From an uncultured Oscillospiraceae bacterium (GTDB taxonomy: Bacteria; Bacillota; Clostridia; Oscillospirales; Acutalibacteraceae): a stretch of 64,000 nucleotides of DNA. Below, piece by piece: positions 1 through 8,332 of this stretch. The number at the start of each line of letters is the position of its first letter. The first letter of the stretch is position 1. Made by a program: the position numbers and the translations under genes. A model generated the notes under the pieces. It was not told where the DNA came from. It searched no databases and saw only the letters and a list, made by a program, of their open reading frames with translations. The stretch is taken from contig UQZS01000002.1 of NCBI GenBank assembly GCA_900545625.1, positions 25,644-89,643 of the forward strand. The letters run 5' to 3'.

Positions 1-204
1 ATCCTGCGCCTTGTAGATGATCCCGATGTGCGTGATCCGATCAAATTCCTGCGTGAACGCGAGATTGTGCACTACCAGCGCTTCGGCGAGGGCCTGCGGC
101 TCACGACAGACCGCTTGAACGAAAAGAATTTCTATGCGTTCAATCCCTCGTTCGACAAGCAGTGCTTAAATCGGCAGCAAGCGCAGAATCGCGCAAAATC
201 ATAG
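1..204 (+). CDS. CotJC-like manganese catalase family protein (C-terminal fragment)
   Basis: An open frame enters from the left edge in frame 1 and stops at the TAG at 202-204, giving the last 67 residues. The piece contains LVDDPDVRDPIKFLRERE followed by VHYQRFGE and later FYAFNPSFD, a combination I recognise from the C-terminal part of the spore coat protein CotJC, a di-manganese catalase-type protein. The glutamates and histidine in REREIVHYQRFGE are of the kind that ligate metal in this family. The start and upstream neighbours are outside the window. A perfect terminator hairpin follows. The family call rests on remembered motifs, so other Mn-catalase paralogues remain possible. Confidence 0.7.
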   Translation: MLRLVDDPDVRDPIKFLREREIVHYQRFGEGLRLTTDRLNEKNFYAFNPSFDKQCLNRQQAQNRAKS

Positions 205-244
205 CGTGTTTTACAAAGCGTAAAAAACAGACCGCTCCAAAGTT

Positions 245-284
245 ACACGGTTCGGAAAGAAGCATTTCCGAACCGTGTTTGGTT
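245..284 (+). terminator. Rho-independent terminator after the CotJC-like gene
   Basis: A perfect 14-bp stem (245-258 with 265-278) encloses a 6-nt loop and is followed by a T-rich stretch. It sits 40 nt after the stop codon of the partial gene. Confidence 0.8.
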
Positions 285-337
285 GTATTTCACAAATTTT
301 TTCGACCAACCGATTTCCGACCGCGAGTGGATTGACA

Positions 338-495
338 TACCAAAAAATATTCGATAGAATAAAGAAAACCGCTTCAACGGATACAGAATTGAGGTATGGG
401 CTTTCAACGATGCTGCACGGGACTTTTACATAAAACAGGGCTTTTCCGAGCAAAGCCGCCAGTTGGAGCTGTCCGCTTCGCAGAAAGAGGCTTAA
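338..495 (+). pseudogene. Decayed GNAT N-acetyltransferase remnant (C-terminal end)
   Basis: In frame 1 the stretch 358-495 reads through NGYRIEVWAFNDAARDFY and then IKQGFSEQSRQLEL before a TAA. This is the typical end of a GNAT acetyltransferase, where the last strand and helix read like VWAFNxxAxxFYxKxGF. A stop lies directly upstream in this frame, but a neighbouring frame (338-373) carries YQKIFDRIKKTA, which fits the helix that normally precedes it. The gene therefore seems frameshifted and has lost its N-terminal half. No ribosome binding site or start remains. What is seen is the motif; decay of a former gene is inferred. Confidence 0.6.
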
Positions 496-590
496 TGGTT
501 TCGGAAAAAGTGCGAAGTGCCGATTTTTACCGCAGTGCTTCAAGCACTGCGCTGAAAATATGGTCTCATCAATTAAAGGAGAGAAATGAA

Positions 591-2585
591 ATGAAAGCTT
601 TAAAACGCTTTGTAGACGCGCTGTCCTCGCGCGGCGGAGCATACATATTCCTTGTGCTCGCATTGTGTGCTGCGGCGTTTTTGCGGAGTGCAACCTGGGC
701 CTATTCCTGGATCGCCGAACTTTATCCGCTCGGAGAAAATTTCGTGCCGGCGCTTTTGGGTGTGATTCTTGCCTGTGCGGCGGTCTCCCTGATCCTTTTA
801 CTCGTCCACGCATTTTCAAGGAAAAACGAAGAGGGTAAAGGGCTTCACGTATTCCGTGGGATATATTTGATCTTTGCCGTTTTAAGCGTCGTGGCTTTTG
901 TTTATACTGCGGTGCTGGTATTTGGCTTGGACAGCGGCATATCGGCCGCCAATTTTTCGCGCGGGATGCAGGCGTTGCAGCCTAATTTACCGCTTTTGGG
1001 CTTTGTAGCGCTGCTGCCGCTGCCGCTTGTATTTTGCGAGAGCTTTTTAAAAACGGCAAAGGCCGCCGTCGCCGCCGCGCTTGTGGCAGTGCTTGTCATT
1101 GTGCCCTTGCAGTTTGATTTCTCCGGCGTCGGTGAACTTTCTGCTGATGCACTTCCTGCACTTACGCTGCAATCCGAGAATTTGCTGGAAGGCGCAAGTG
1201 TGACGTTCGAGAGCTTGAAAAACGGTGAACAAGCGGACGCCGCCGCGCTTTTGTCGGAAGGGGACGACTGCTGGACGCCGCAGGATCCGGCACGCGATCC
1301 TGCCGGGGGGAGCGTAGACGGCAACAACAGCTATGTGGAATTGCAGCTTGCCGGGGTTTCTACATTTAATACGGCGATCATCGAAGAGGTCGGCAACCAG
1401 GCGCAGTATTTCCGCCTGCAAGCGTATGTAGAGGATGAGTGGATAACAGTTTACCAAAGCGAGAAGATCCAGTCCATGCGTCTGTGCAGCTTTGATCCCG
1501 TTACAACTGACCGCGTCCGCCTTTCCATCGATAAATTCCGCGACAGCGAAACGCCTGTGCAGATCAAGTCCCTGCGCCTTTACAATGAGCCCGTTCACGC
1601 GGCGGAGGATTTTGAGGTCACGGTGTATCAGCGCTTAGACGGCGACGTGCCGACCGAGGTTTTGGCGCGCGGCGAAGACTACGTGCGCAATTATGCGCGC
1701 TTTTATGATGTGTACAGCACCGTTATCGTGTTTGCCGCGGTGCACTGGGATGAACAGGGCAACATGTCCTTCGGAGACGGCGGCGAAGAAGAATTTGCCC
1801 GTCAGATCGCCGCACTCAAAGAGATCATTTCGTACCGCTCCAACCCCGACCACGAAGTGAAGCTCATTGTGACCGCGCTTGCGGATGGCGCGTGGGGCGA
1901 CGGACATAACGGCGTTAATACCTATATGGCGCAGTATTGGGAATCGATCGCTGACAAGATCGTGGCGTTTGTGGAAAAATATGATTTTGACGGCGTAGAC
2001 ATCGACTGGGAGTACCCGCAGACAGCGGACGATTGGCATGTTTACGACCAATTTATTGCGCGGCTCGACGAGGGTATGCGCGCAGGCGGCGAGGACCGCA
2101 TCCTGTCCGCAGCTTTGTCGGCAAGCACGCTCGGCATGACCGAAGAAACGCTGGACCGCTTGGACCAGATCCAATTCATGGCATATGACGGCAGCGATGT
2201 AGATGGGTATCAAAGCTCGCTGCAGCAAGCGCAGGAGGGTCTGAAAGCCTTTGTTGACAACGGTGCCGATCTTTCCAAGATCAATATCGGTATCGCCGCC
2301 TATGGTCGTCCCGTCAACGGTTCTCCGTATTGGGCGGTTTGGCGCGACTTGGACAAAGCGAATTACTGGGACAGCAAGTATTACAATGTCGAGGACGCGG
2401 GGCAGATCTATGAAGGTACGTTCTGCGCCCCTGCGCTGGCGGGTGACAAGACCGCTCTGGCGCTGTTTTCGGGCGCGGGCGGTGTCATGGTGTTCCGCAT
2501 CGGCTGTGACAAGCTGATGGATGACCCGAACAGCGTCGCATGCGGCATCGAAAATGCGCTGAACCGCTATGTCGAGAATTGGTGA
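591..2585 (+). CDS. Polytopic membrane protein with discoidin-like and GH18 chitinase-like domains
   Basis: 664 residues from the ATG at 591, which has AAAGGAG 8 nt upstream; the longer open frame upstream is only a pass-through over the decayed acetyltransferase. Residues 15-175 hold about five hydrophobic segments. Residues 195-345 look like an F5/8 (discoidin, carbohydrate-binding) beta-sandwich. From about 350 onward is a GH18 TIM barrel with the catalytic DGVDIDWEY signature near 466-474, where the final Glu is the proton donor; QFMAYD further on fits the usual MxYD strand. GH18 enzymes cleave chitin, N-glycan cores or peptidoglycan-like GlcNAc links, and spore-cortex GH18 proteins exist. 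Anchoring by several membrane spans is unusual. The substrate is unknown. Confidence 0.75.
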   Translation: MKALKRFVDALSSRGGAYIFLVLALCAAAFLRSATWAYSWIAELYPLGENFVPALLGVILACAAVSLILLLVHAFSRKNEEGKGLHVFRGIYLIFAVLSVVAFVYTAVLVFGLDSGISAANFSRGMQALQPNLPLLGFVALLPLPLVFCESFLKTAKAAVAAALVAVLVIVPLQFDFSGVGELSADALPALTLQSENLLEGASVTFESLKNGEQADAAALLSEGDDCWTPQDPARDPAGGSVDGNNSYVELQLAGVSTFNTAIIEEVGNQAQYFRLQAYVEDEWITVYQSEKIQSMRLCSFDPVTTDRVRLSIDKFRDSETPVQIKSLRLYNEPVHAAEDFEVTVYQRLDGDVPTEVLARGEDYVRNYARFYDVYSTVIVFAAVHWDEQGNMSFGDGGEEEFARQIAALKEIISYRSNPDHEVKLIVTALADGAWGDGHNGVNTYMAQYWESIADKIVAFVEKYDFDGVDIDWEYPQTADDWHVYDQFIARLDEGMRAGGEDRILSAALSASTLGMTEETLDRLDQIQFMAYDGSDVDGYQSSLQQAQEGLKAFVDNGADLSKINIGIAAYGRPVNGSPYWAVWRDLDKANYWDSKYYNVEDAGQIYEGTFCAPALAGDKTALALFSGAGGVMVFRIGCDKLMDDPNSVACGIENALNRYVENW

Positions 2586-2619
2586 TCGCTGACGGCTGCA
2601 AAAATGCATGCATACTTAC

Positions 2620-2650
2620 AAAAGGACGTGCTTTAGCGCGTCCTTTTTGT
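2620..2650 (+). terminator. Rho-independent terminator after the GH18 gene
   Basis: AAAAGGACG pairs with CGTCCTTTT around a short loop and the descending arm runs into a T tract. It lies 35 nt past the GH18 stop codon. Confidence 0.75.
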
Positions 2651-2662
2651 GCGCTTTCCGGA

Positions 2663-2691
2663 TTGCTTTTTGCGGCGCGTTTTGCTATAAT
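2663..2691 (+). promoter_or_regulatory. SigA-type promoter for the GH63-like gene
   Basis: TTGCTT at 2663-2668 and a perfect TATAAT at 2686-2691 are separated by 17 bp. The predicted start of transcription is about 50 nt before the ATG at 2749. Confidence 0.7.
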
Positions 2692-2748
2692 ACCAAAATC
2701 GTGTATGACACGGTAGGAATTTATGTGTTTCTGAAAAGGATAGCGGTT

Positions 2749-5448
2749 ATGAAGAAAATTCGCGCGATCATGCCTCTTTGGGGGCCGTACTCCAAAAAAT
2801 ACAGCGGGATCTCCCGCATCACCGACCACGATACCGAAAAGGGCACAAGGTTTGATCTGGTCGTAAGCCCTGCGCTTGCCAACACGAACACCTGCCCGCC
2901 GAACGTGACGATCCCTGTCGGCGTGCATCCGTGGACGGCAAAGGCGGATTACAGCTATTATTCGTATCGCTGTGATCTTGAGTGGAAAGATGTGATCTAT
3001 GCGGACGTTTCGTTTACAAAACTGACGGACGAAAGCGTTTTGGTCTGCACAACGCTGGTCAACAACTCCGACATGACGCAGAATTTCCTGGTCAACTATT
3101 TTTCCGCGCTGGAATTCCCCGGCCGCTTTTCCGCACATTTGACCCTGCCGAAGATCTGTGCATATAAAAAGGCGACGGATTATGCGGCATATTCCTACCA
3201 CACGCCGCGCCCGTGGGACGAGCAGTGCATGGACGCCATGAAGAAAGGCGAGTTTTTTGACGACCGTTTTGTCGAGCATCGCGGGCTCGGCGACCGTGAC
3301 GACAACCGCTATATTTTGCCGAAATATCCGCGCTTCGGCGAGGAGGCAGGGGATTCGGTGTCTTATTGCATGGAAATACCCGAATCCTTGCAGGATCCGG
3401 TTTTAAGCGTGCGCTACCGCACCGTGGATGCGCGCGACTGCAAATTCCTCCTAAACGGTGAACCCGTGGTATTCCCTGCCACTGACGGGGAAATGGCGAT
3501 CGTGCAATTCCGCCCGCAGGCGTTGCGGGGAAAAACATTTACATTGCAATTCGTGTCGCAGGGCACGGGCGCGCTGGAGCTGGATTTTCTGGCGGTCACG
3601 CAGGCGTGCGATGCGAACGCGATAGTTGTAGAAAATATTCCGCATGCATACAAGCCGCAGATCCAAACCAAAGCGGAAGCAGACGGCGCGCGTGCCGAAT
3701 ACCGGTATGACGGTGTGCAAAAGCCGTTTGTGCTGCGCACCTTCAACACGCAGACGCGATTTCGTGATTTCCCGACGGGTGCGCTGGAGGACAGCCCGAC
3801 TTCGCGCATCACACAGCCTGATGAGAGCTTTCACAATATGCTGGAGCAGTTTTCGGGTTCTTTTTCCGAAAAGCACAGCGACGACGGCTTTTATCACAAT
3901 GCGGTCATGCATACGATTTATGCAAAGCCGCACACCGTGAAAAAGGAATACGCTGTGATCTCGTACGGAGAAACCGACTATCATGACATTCCGTACTATG
4001 AAGGCGTCCATATAGCGGCACAAGCGTCTTTGGAACCTGCCGGCTTTACAAAGGCGGGCGAGCCGTACGCGTTTTCCTATGAACTTTTGCGCGCGGCGCT
4101 CTTTCAGAACGTGGTGTATCCGCTCTACTGCCACGGGGAGTATGTACCGCACCACACGCCGGGCAAGCGTTGGGATTCGTTTTACACCTGGGATTCCGGT
4201 TTTATCGGGCTTGCCATGGCGAACTTCGCTCCCGAGATCGCCGACGCGACGCTTGATCTGTATTTCAGCGACCGCGATAATCCGGATTATGCGTTTTTGC
4301 TGCACGGCTCTCCCGTTCCTGTGCACCTGTATCAATATCTTGAAATGCTCAACGCCGCCGAGGATAAGACAAAGCTCTACGCGTATTATGATCGAGCCAA
4401 GCTGTTCTACGAGTTCCTTGCGGGCAGAACACACGGCTCGACTACAGCGCGCTTCCAAAGCAGACTTACGACCACGTTCGATTATTTCTACAACTGTGCG
4501 GGCATGGACGACCTGCCGCCGCAAAAAGAGATGTATCGGCGCGGCTTACAGTTAAAAACAGCCCCCGCGATCTCCACATCGCAGGTCATCCGCACCGCGA
4601 AGCTTCTGCGCATCGTCGCCCTGCAGACGGGCAGAACCGAGGACGCGGCGGTTTACGAACAAGATATCCGGCGCCTGACTGACGCGCTGCAAACCTATTC
4701 CTGGGATGAAGAATGCGGCTATTTTTCGTATGTACTGCACGACGAAGCGGGCAAGCCCGTCGCGCAGCTTAGAACGGAAGCGGGAGAAAATCTCAACAAA
4801 ACGCTCGACGGCGTATATCCGCTGATTGCGGGTGCTGTGACCGAGGAACAGAAGGAACGCCTGCTTGCACATTTAAAAAGTGAAGCGGAAATGTTCACTC
4901 CCGTCGGCATCAGCGCGGTGGACCGTACCGCGAGCTATTACATTACGAACGGGTATTGGAACGGCAACGTCTGGATCGCGCACCAGTGGTTCGTTTGGAA
5001 AACCATGCTGGACCTCGGCGAGACGGATTTTGCGTGGAAGATCGCTAAGACCGCACTGGACGCCTGGAAACGCGAGGTGGAGTATTCGCACTACACCTTT
5101 GAGATGTTCAGCATCGAAACGGGGCGCGGCGGCTGGTTCCACAACTTCGGCGGGCTTTCCGCACCGATCTGCCTTTGGTCGCAGGCGTACTTTAAGCCCG
5201 GTACGCACCAGACGGGCTTTGACACCTTCTGTACGCACGGTGCGTTTTCGGAGGACTGCACCGCTTTTTCGGGCAGCTTTACAAACTACGGGGACCGAAG
5301 CGGCACACTGCTTTTGTGCCTGCGGGAAAACGGGACATACCGTGTGTGCGTCAACGGCGCGCGGACGAATCCGGTTGAGCGCCTGCCGGGGGTGTTGGAG
5401 ATCTGCCTTCCCGTCGGGGAGAGCGACGTCACGGTTCAGCTTGTATAA
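2749..5448 (+). CDS. Trehalase/GH63-like six-hairpin glycoside hydrolase
   Basis: 899 residues. The ATG at 2749 is chosen because AAAAGGA sits 8 nt upstream and the protein then begins MKKIRAIMPLWGPY; the open frame to 2608 has no second ribosome binding site. The N-terminal 400 residues look beta-rich. From about residue 470, WDSFYTWDSGF and then, near 733, NGYWNGNVWIAHQW resemble the (alpha/alpha)6 barrel of clan GH-G (trehalase GH37 and glucosidase GH63). No signal peptide is seen, so it probably acts in the cytoplasm on imported oligosaccharide. It is a single-gene unit with its own promoter and its last codons overlap the convergent gene by 13 nt. Family is inferred from motifs; the substrate is unknown. 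Confidence 0.6.
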   Translation: MKKIRAIMPLWGPYSKKYSGISRITDHDTEKGTRFDLVVSPALANTNTCPPNVTIPVGVHPWTAKADYSYYSYRCDLEWKDVIYADVSFTKLTDESVLVCTTLVNNSDMTQNFLVNYFSALEFPGRFSAHLTLPKICAYKKATDYAAYSYHTPRPWDEQCMDAMKKGEFFDDRFVEHRGLGDRDDNRYILPKYPRFGEEAGDSVSYCMEIPESLQDPVLSVRYRTVDARDCKFLLNGEPVVFPATDGEMAIVQFRPQALRGKTFTLQFVSQGTGALELDFLAVTQACDANAIVVENIPHAYKPQIQTKAEADGARAEYRYDGVQKPFVLRTFNTQTRFRDFPTGALEDSPTSRITQPDESFHNMLEQFSGSFSEKHSDDGFYHNAVMHTIYAKPHTVKKEYAVISYGETDYHDIPYYEGVHIAAQASLEPAGFTKAGEPYAFSYELLRAALFQNVVYPLYCHGEYVPHHTPGKRWDSFYTWDSGFIGLAMANFAPEIADATLDLYFSDRDNPDYAFLLHGSPVPVHLYQYLEMLNAAEDKTKLYAYYDRAKLFYEFLAGRTHGSTTARFQSRLTTTFDYFYNCAGMDDLPPQKEMYRRGLQLKTAPAISTSQVIRTAKLLRIVALQTGRTEDAAVYEQDIRRLTDALQTYSWDEECGYFSYVLHDEAGKPVAQLRTEAGENLNKTLDGVYPLIAGAVTEEQKERLLAHLKSEAEMFTPVGISAVDRTASYYITNGYWNGNVWIAHQWFVWKTMLDLGETDFAWKIAKTALDAWKREVEYSHYTFEMFSIETGRGGWFHNFGGLSAPICLWSQAYFKPGTHQTGFDTFCTHGAFSEDCTAFSGSFTNYGDRSGTLLLCLRENGTYRVCVNGARTNPVERLPGVLEICLPVGESDVTVQLV

Positions 5449-5759
5449 TCTTCTATGATCTTTTGAATCTCCTCGTCTGTTTCTGCGGGAATGCCCGCTG
5501 TGATGCGTTCCTGTTCATCGGACGGGAAATTTTGCAGATACACGTCGTAGATCTCCACCGGCATGGTGTAGCCGCGTTCATAAAGCGCGAGCCTGCCTTC
5601 ATATTGTGAAAACACATATTTCGGTGCTGCTGCTTTTTGCACTTCAGTCGCAGCTTGCGTGCCACCGTCGCCTGCCTGCAATGCAAGCGCCGCCACGAGC
5701 ACGACCAGTACCAGCGCGCACAATACGCCGAATATACAACGCTTAAGGATCTTTTGCAA
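5436..5759 (-). CDS. BofC C-terminal domain-like small membrane-anchored protein
   Basis: 107 residues starting from TTG at 5759, with AAGGAAG 7 nt upstream; no in-frame ATG exists. Residues 5-28 form one hydrophobic segment that could be a signal anchor. The remainder, YVFSQYEGRLALYERG then VYLQNFPSDEQERITAGI and finally EEIQKIIEDYTS, follows the pattern of the BofC C-terminal domain, found in small proteins of many spore formers. In Bacillus, BofC acts in forespore-to-mother-cell signalling before SigK processing. The gene is monocistronic and converges on the glycosidase upstream, with their coding ends overlapping by 13 nt. Function in this organism is inferred only. Confidence 0.6.
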   Translation of the reverse strand: MQKILKRCIFGVLCALVLVVLVAALALQAGDGGTQAATEVQKAAAPKYVFSQYEGRLALYERGYTMPVEIYDVYLQNFPSDEQERITAGIPAETDEEIQKIIEDYTS

Positions 5760-5853
5760 GCCATCACTTCCTTTTTTACAGTTTGCCCGTGCGGCACGCT
5801 TTTATTAAATTTTGTTAAAAATGGAAATTTTTAATGAAATAGCGTCAAAAATA

Positions 5854-5862
5854 TGATACAAT
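5854..5862 (+). promoter_or_regulatory. Extended -10 promoter element upstream of the PBP/pyr operon
   Basis: TGATACAAT is an extended -10 (TG-N-TACAAT) without a good -35 box at 17 bp. The 19-nt context TCAAAAATATGATACAATA recurs before the MBOAT gene at about 18435-18453. It is the only recognisable promoter-like site before the penicillin-binding protein. Confidence 0.45.
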
Positions 5863-5950
5863 ACCTATGTAAGCTGATTCAATAGTACCCTTTTTGGGCA
5901 GATTTACAGCAAGCTGCGCAAAATAGGTGTCGATTTTTCAGAAAGGAGCG

Positions 5951-5991
5951 GTGCGCGGCGTTAAGCCGGCTGTCAGCTGTTTTCCGCGCAC
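5951..5991 (+). promoter_or_regulatory. Hairpin between ribosome binding site and start codon of the PBP gene
   Basis: GTGCGCGG (5951-5958) pairs perfectly with CCGCGCAC (5984-5991). The only strong Shine-Dalgarno sequence, AAAGGAG at 5942-5948, is 55 nt from the ATG at 6004; folding the stem would bring it to about 14 nt. No in-frame start with a good ribosome binding site lies between. Confidence 0.4.
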
Positions 5992-6003
5992 GGCGAGAAT
6001 TCT

Positions 6004-8313
6004 ATGGCAAAACAACCACGCAGAAGGAACAAAACGCGCGCGAAAAAGCGCTCCAATGTCCTCACGAAGCATCGCACGGCAGTGACGGTGCTGTTGGCGT
6101 GTGCGTTGACCGCACTGTTGACCGTGCTGATCGTCGGGATTTATGTGCTCGCTTTTGCTGTATCCTATGTCAACGGCGATCCCAAGATCAATTTGGATGA
6201 ATACCGCCAGAATCAAGACCAGACCACTTTCATTTACGCCTATGACGACAACGATGAGGTCGTCCAGCTTGCGCGGCTGCACGGTGAGCAGAACCGCGTT
6301 TGGGTGACATACAGTGAAAACCCGGAGGAGAGCACGATCCCGCAGAATCTTGCGAACGCCTATATCGCGCTGGAGGACAAACGTTTTTACAGTCATAACG
6401 GCGTGGACTGGTTCCGCACGCTTTCCGCTATCGTCAAGGATCGCGGTTCCACGGGCGGTTCGACCATTACCCAGCAGCTCATTAAAAACCTGACCGGGGA
6501 AAACAAGCGCACGCTCAACCGCAAATTCTATGAGATCCTCATGGCGCTGAACCTGGAGAAGAATGTTTCCAAAGAAACCGTGCTCGAGGCGTATATGAAC
6601 ACGGTGTATATGAGCCACGGCTGCTACGGTGTGCAGACGGCTGCAGAGACGTATTTCGGCAAAAATGTGCAGGACCTGAACCTTGCCGAATGTGCTTCTC
6701 TTGCCGCGATTACGCAGTCACCCTCGGCGAACGACCCGTTGCTGCACCCGGATGCCAACCGTCGCCGCCAAATGACCTGTTTGAATAACATGCTTGAAGA
6801 AGAAATGATCACACAGGAGGAGTACGACGAGGCGGTCGCCTATGAAATGGTGTTCACCAACAGCGAGGGCTATGTGCCCTCTGAGGACCTCGCCTCGCAG
6901 CAGATCGAAACGGAAAATTCCGTTTGGAGCTATTATGTGGACTATGTGATCCAAAGTGTGCGGGACGATCTTATGGATCAATACGGCTATTCCCGTTCAC
7001 AGGCTTCTTCGTTGATCTATTCTGGCGGCCTGCGCATCTATTCCGCTGTAGATCTGGATGTGCAGGAGGCGATGGAAAGCGTCTATGTCAACCGAACGGA
7101 CTTCCCGCGCTACAATAAAAATATTGACGACGCACAATCTGCCATGACCATCATGGACTACAGCGGCCGCATCGTCGGCATGGTCGGCGGCGCCGGCGAA
7201 AAGACTGGAAACCGCGGGCTGAACCGTGCGGCAAACTCATACCGGCAGCCGGGTTCCTCTATAAAACCGCTGACGATCTATTCGCCCGCTATGGAAGAAA
7301 AATATATTACGTGGAGCACCAAGATTGAGAATTACGGTATCCCGAACTACTATGACGACGGCGGATACGGCCCGGTGAACTACGGCAACGATCCCGGTTC
7401 GCCCGGTTCCTATGTGACGGTGCAAAAGGCGCTTGCAATTTCCTATAATACCGTGCCTGCGCAGATCTTACAGGAGATCGGCTTTGATGTAAGCTTTGAA
7501 TATGCGACGCAGAAATTCCATTTGTCGCACCTTGTGGATCCGACGGACAAAAATACTTCCTCGCTTGCAGTCGGCGGTACGTATGAGGGCGTCTCCACGC
7601 TGGAAATGGCTGCGGCGTTCGCCGTGTTCGGCAACGGGGGCAAGTATTTCGAACCCTATTGCTATTACGAGGTCACCAATTCAAGTGGCTCCGAAGTGCT
7701 TTTGCGTCATGCCGAAACGGAAGGTGAGCAGGCGATCTCGCAGGATACGGCGGATGTGATGAACGAGTTACTGCAAACGGTCGTGACTGACCGCGCGGGT
7801 CAGGCAACAGCCCGTAATTATGGGTTGGACAATTCTCCGCTGTTTGCAAAAACCGGTACGACATCTGAGGACAAAGACCGTTGGTTTGTCGGCGGCACAC
7901 CATATTATGTGGCGGCGGTCTGGTTTGGCTGTGATACGCCTAAGCAGATCTCCAACTATGTATCCGGCAACCCTGCCGGCAGCATATTTGATGCTGTGAT
8001 GAATCTGATCCACGACGATTTGGAGCGCAAAGACTTTGAAAAATTCTCGCCGATCGTCGAGCAGCGCACCTACTGTACCGAGACAGGTCTTTTGGCAAGC
8101 GACGGCTGCACCGGCCGCGCAACAGGCTGGTATTCCAAAGAAAATCTGCCCGGTACCTGCACGGCGAGTCATGCTTCGAGTGCGCCTGCTGCGGAAGATA
8201 ATTCCGGCGGCGATCAGGAGCAGGTAACGCCGGGCGAAACAACTACGGCTGCAACAGAGACACAGCCCGCTGCGGAGACTACGCAGCCTGCTACTACAGA
8301 GTCTGCCGCGTAA
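6004..8313 (+). CDS. Class A penicillin-binding protein (transglycosylase/transpeptidase)
   Basis: 769 residues. A basic cytoplasmic tail is followed by one membrane span (about 25-55). The GT51 transglycosylase domain (about 95-275) has the catalytic Glu in LEDKRFYSHNGVD near 122 and GGSTITQQLIKN. The transpeptidase domain carries SSIK near 417-420, SYN near 480 and KTGTT near 615, so both activities should be present. The last 50 residues are Thr/Glu/Ala-rich and low in complexity. It polymerises lipid II and cross-links peptidoglycan outside the membrane. The local ribosome binding site is poor; the good one lies upstream of a hairpin. It stands 19 nt before pyrC, so the pyrimidine genes may be transcribed from its promoter. 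Confidence 0.92.
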   Translation: MAKQPRRRNKTRAKKRSNVLTKHRTAVTVLLACALTALLTVLIVGIYVLAFAVSYVNGDPKINLDEYRQNQDQTTFIYAYDDNDEVVQLARLHGEQNRVWVTYSENPEESTIPQNLANAYIALEDKRFYSHNGVDWFRTLSAIVKDRGSTGGSTITQQLIKNLTGENKRTLNRKFYEILMALNLEKNVSKETVLEAYMNTVYMSHGCYGVQTAAETYFGKNVQDLNLAECASLAAITQSPSANDPLLHPDANRRRQMTCLNNMLEEEMITQEEYDEAVAYEMVFTNSEGYVPSEDLASQQIETENSVWSYYVDYVIQSVRDDLMDQYGYSRSQASSLIYSGGLRIYSAVDLDVQEAMESVYVNRTDFPRYNKNIDDAQSAMTIMDYSGRIVGMVGGAGEKTGNRGLNRAANSYRQPGSSIKPLTIYSPAMEEKYITWSTKIENYGIPNYYDDGGYGPVNYGNDPGSPGSYVTVQKALAISYNTVPAQILQEIGFDVSFEYATQKFHLSHLVDPTDKNTSSLAVGGTYEGVSTLEMAAAFAVFGNGGKYFEPYCYYEVTNSSGSEVLLRHAETEGEQAISQDTADVMNELLQTVVTDRAGQATARNYGLDNSPLFAKTGTTSEDKDRWFVGGTPYYVAAVWFGCDTPKQISNYVSGNPAGSIFDAVMNLIHDDLERKDFEKFSPIVEQRTYCTETGLLASDGCTGRATGWYSKENLPGTCTASHASSAPAAEDNSGGDQEQVTPGETTTAATETQPAAETTQPATTESAA

Positions 8314-8332
8314 ATAGAGCAGAGGAGAGATT

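Noticed and set aside
528-550. GCAGTGCTT/AAGCACTGC inverted repeat as a terminator or operator
   Set aside because: It has a 1-nt centre, no T run, and no adjacent regulator; probably chance or a minor element.
396-590. Upstream extension of the GH18 gene to 396
   Set aside because: The added 65 residues run over the acetyltransferase remnant in another frame and lack a ribosome binding site, while ATG 591 has an ideal one.
3451-4524. Long antisense open frame of 357 codons opposite the GH63-like gene
   Set aside because: It lies wholly within a well-supported gene on the other strand, has no ribosome binding site, and its Arg/Val/His-rich translation is typical of antisense shadows. The same holds for the long frames at 1635-2609, 12817-13911, 38184-39182, 50793-51773 and 58141-59238.
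8314-8332. PyrR attenuator before pyrC
   Set aside because: The gap is only 19 nt, too short for the antiterminator/terminator structure, and no such sequence was seen further upstream.
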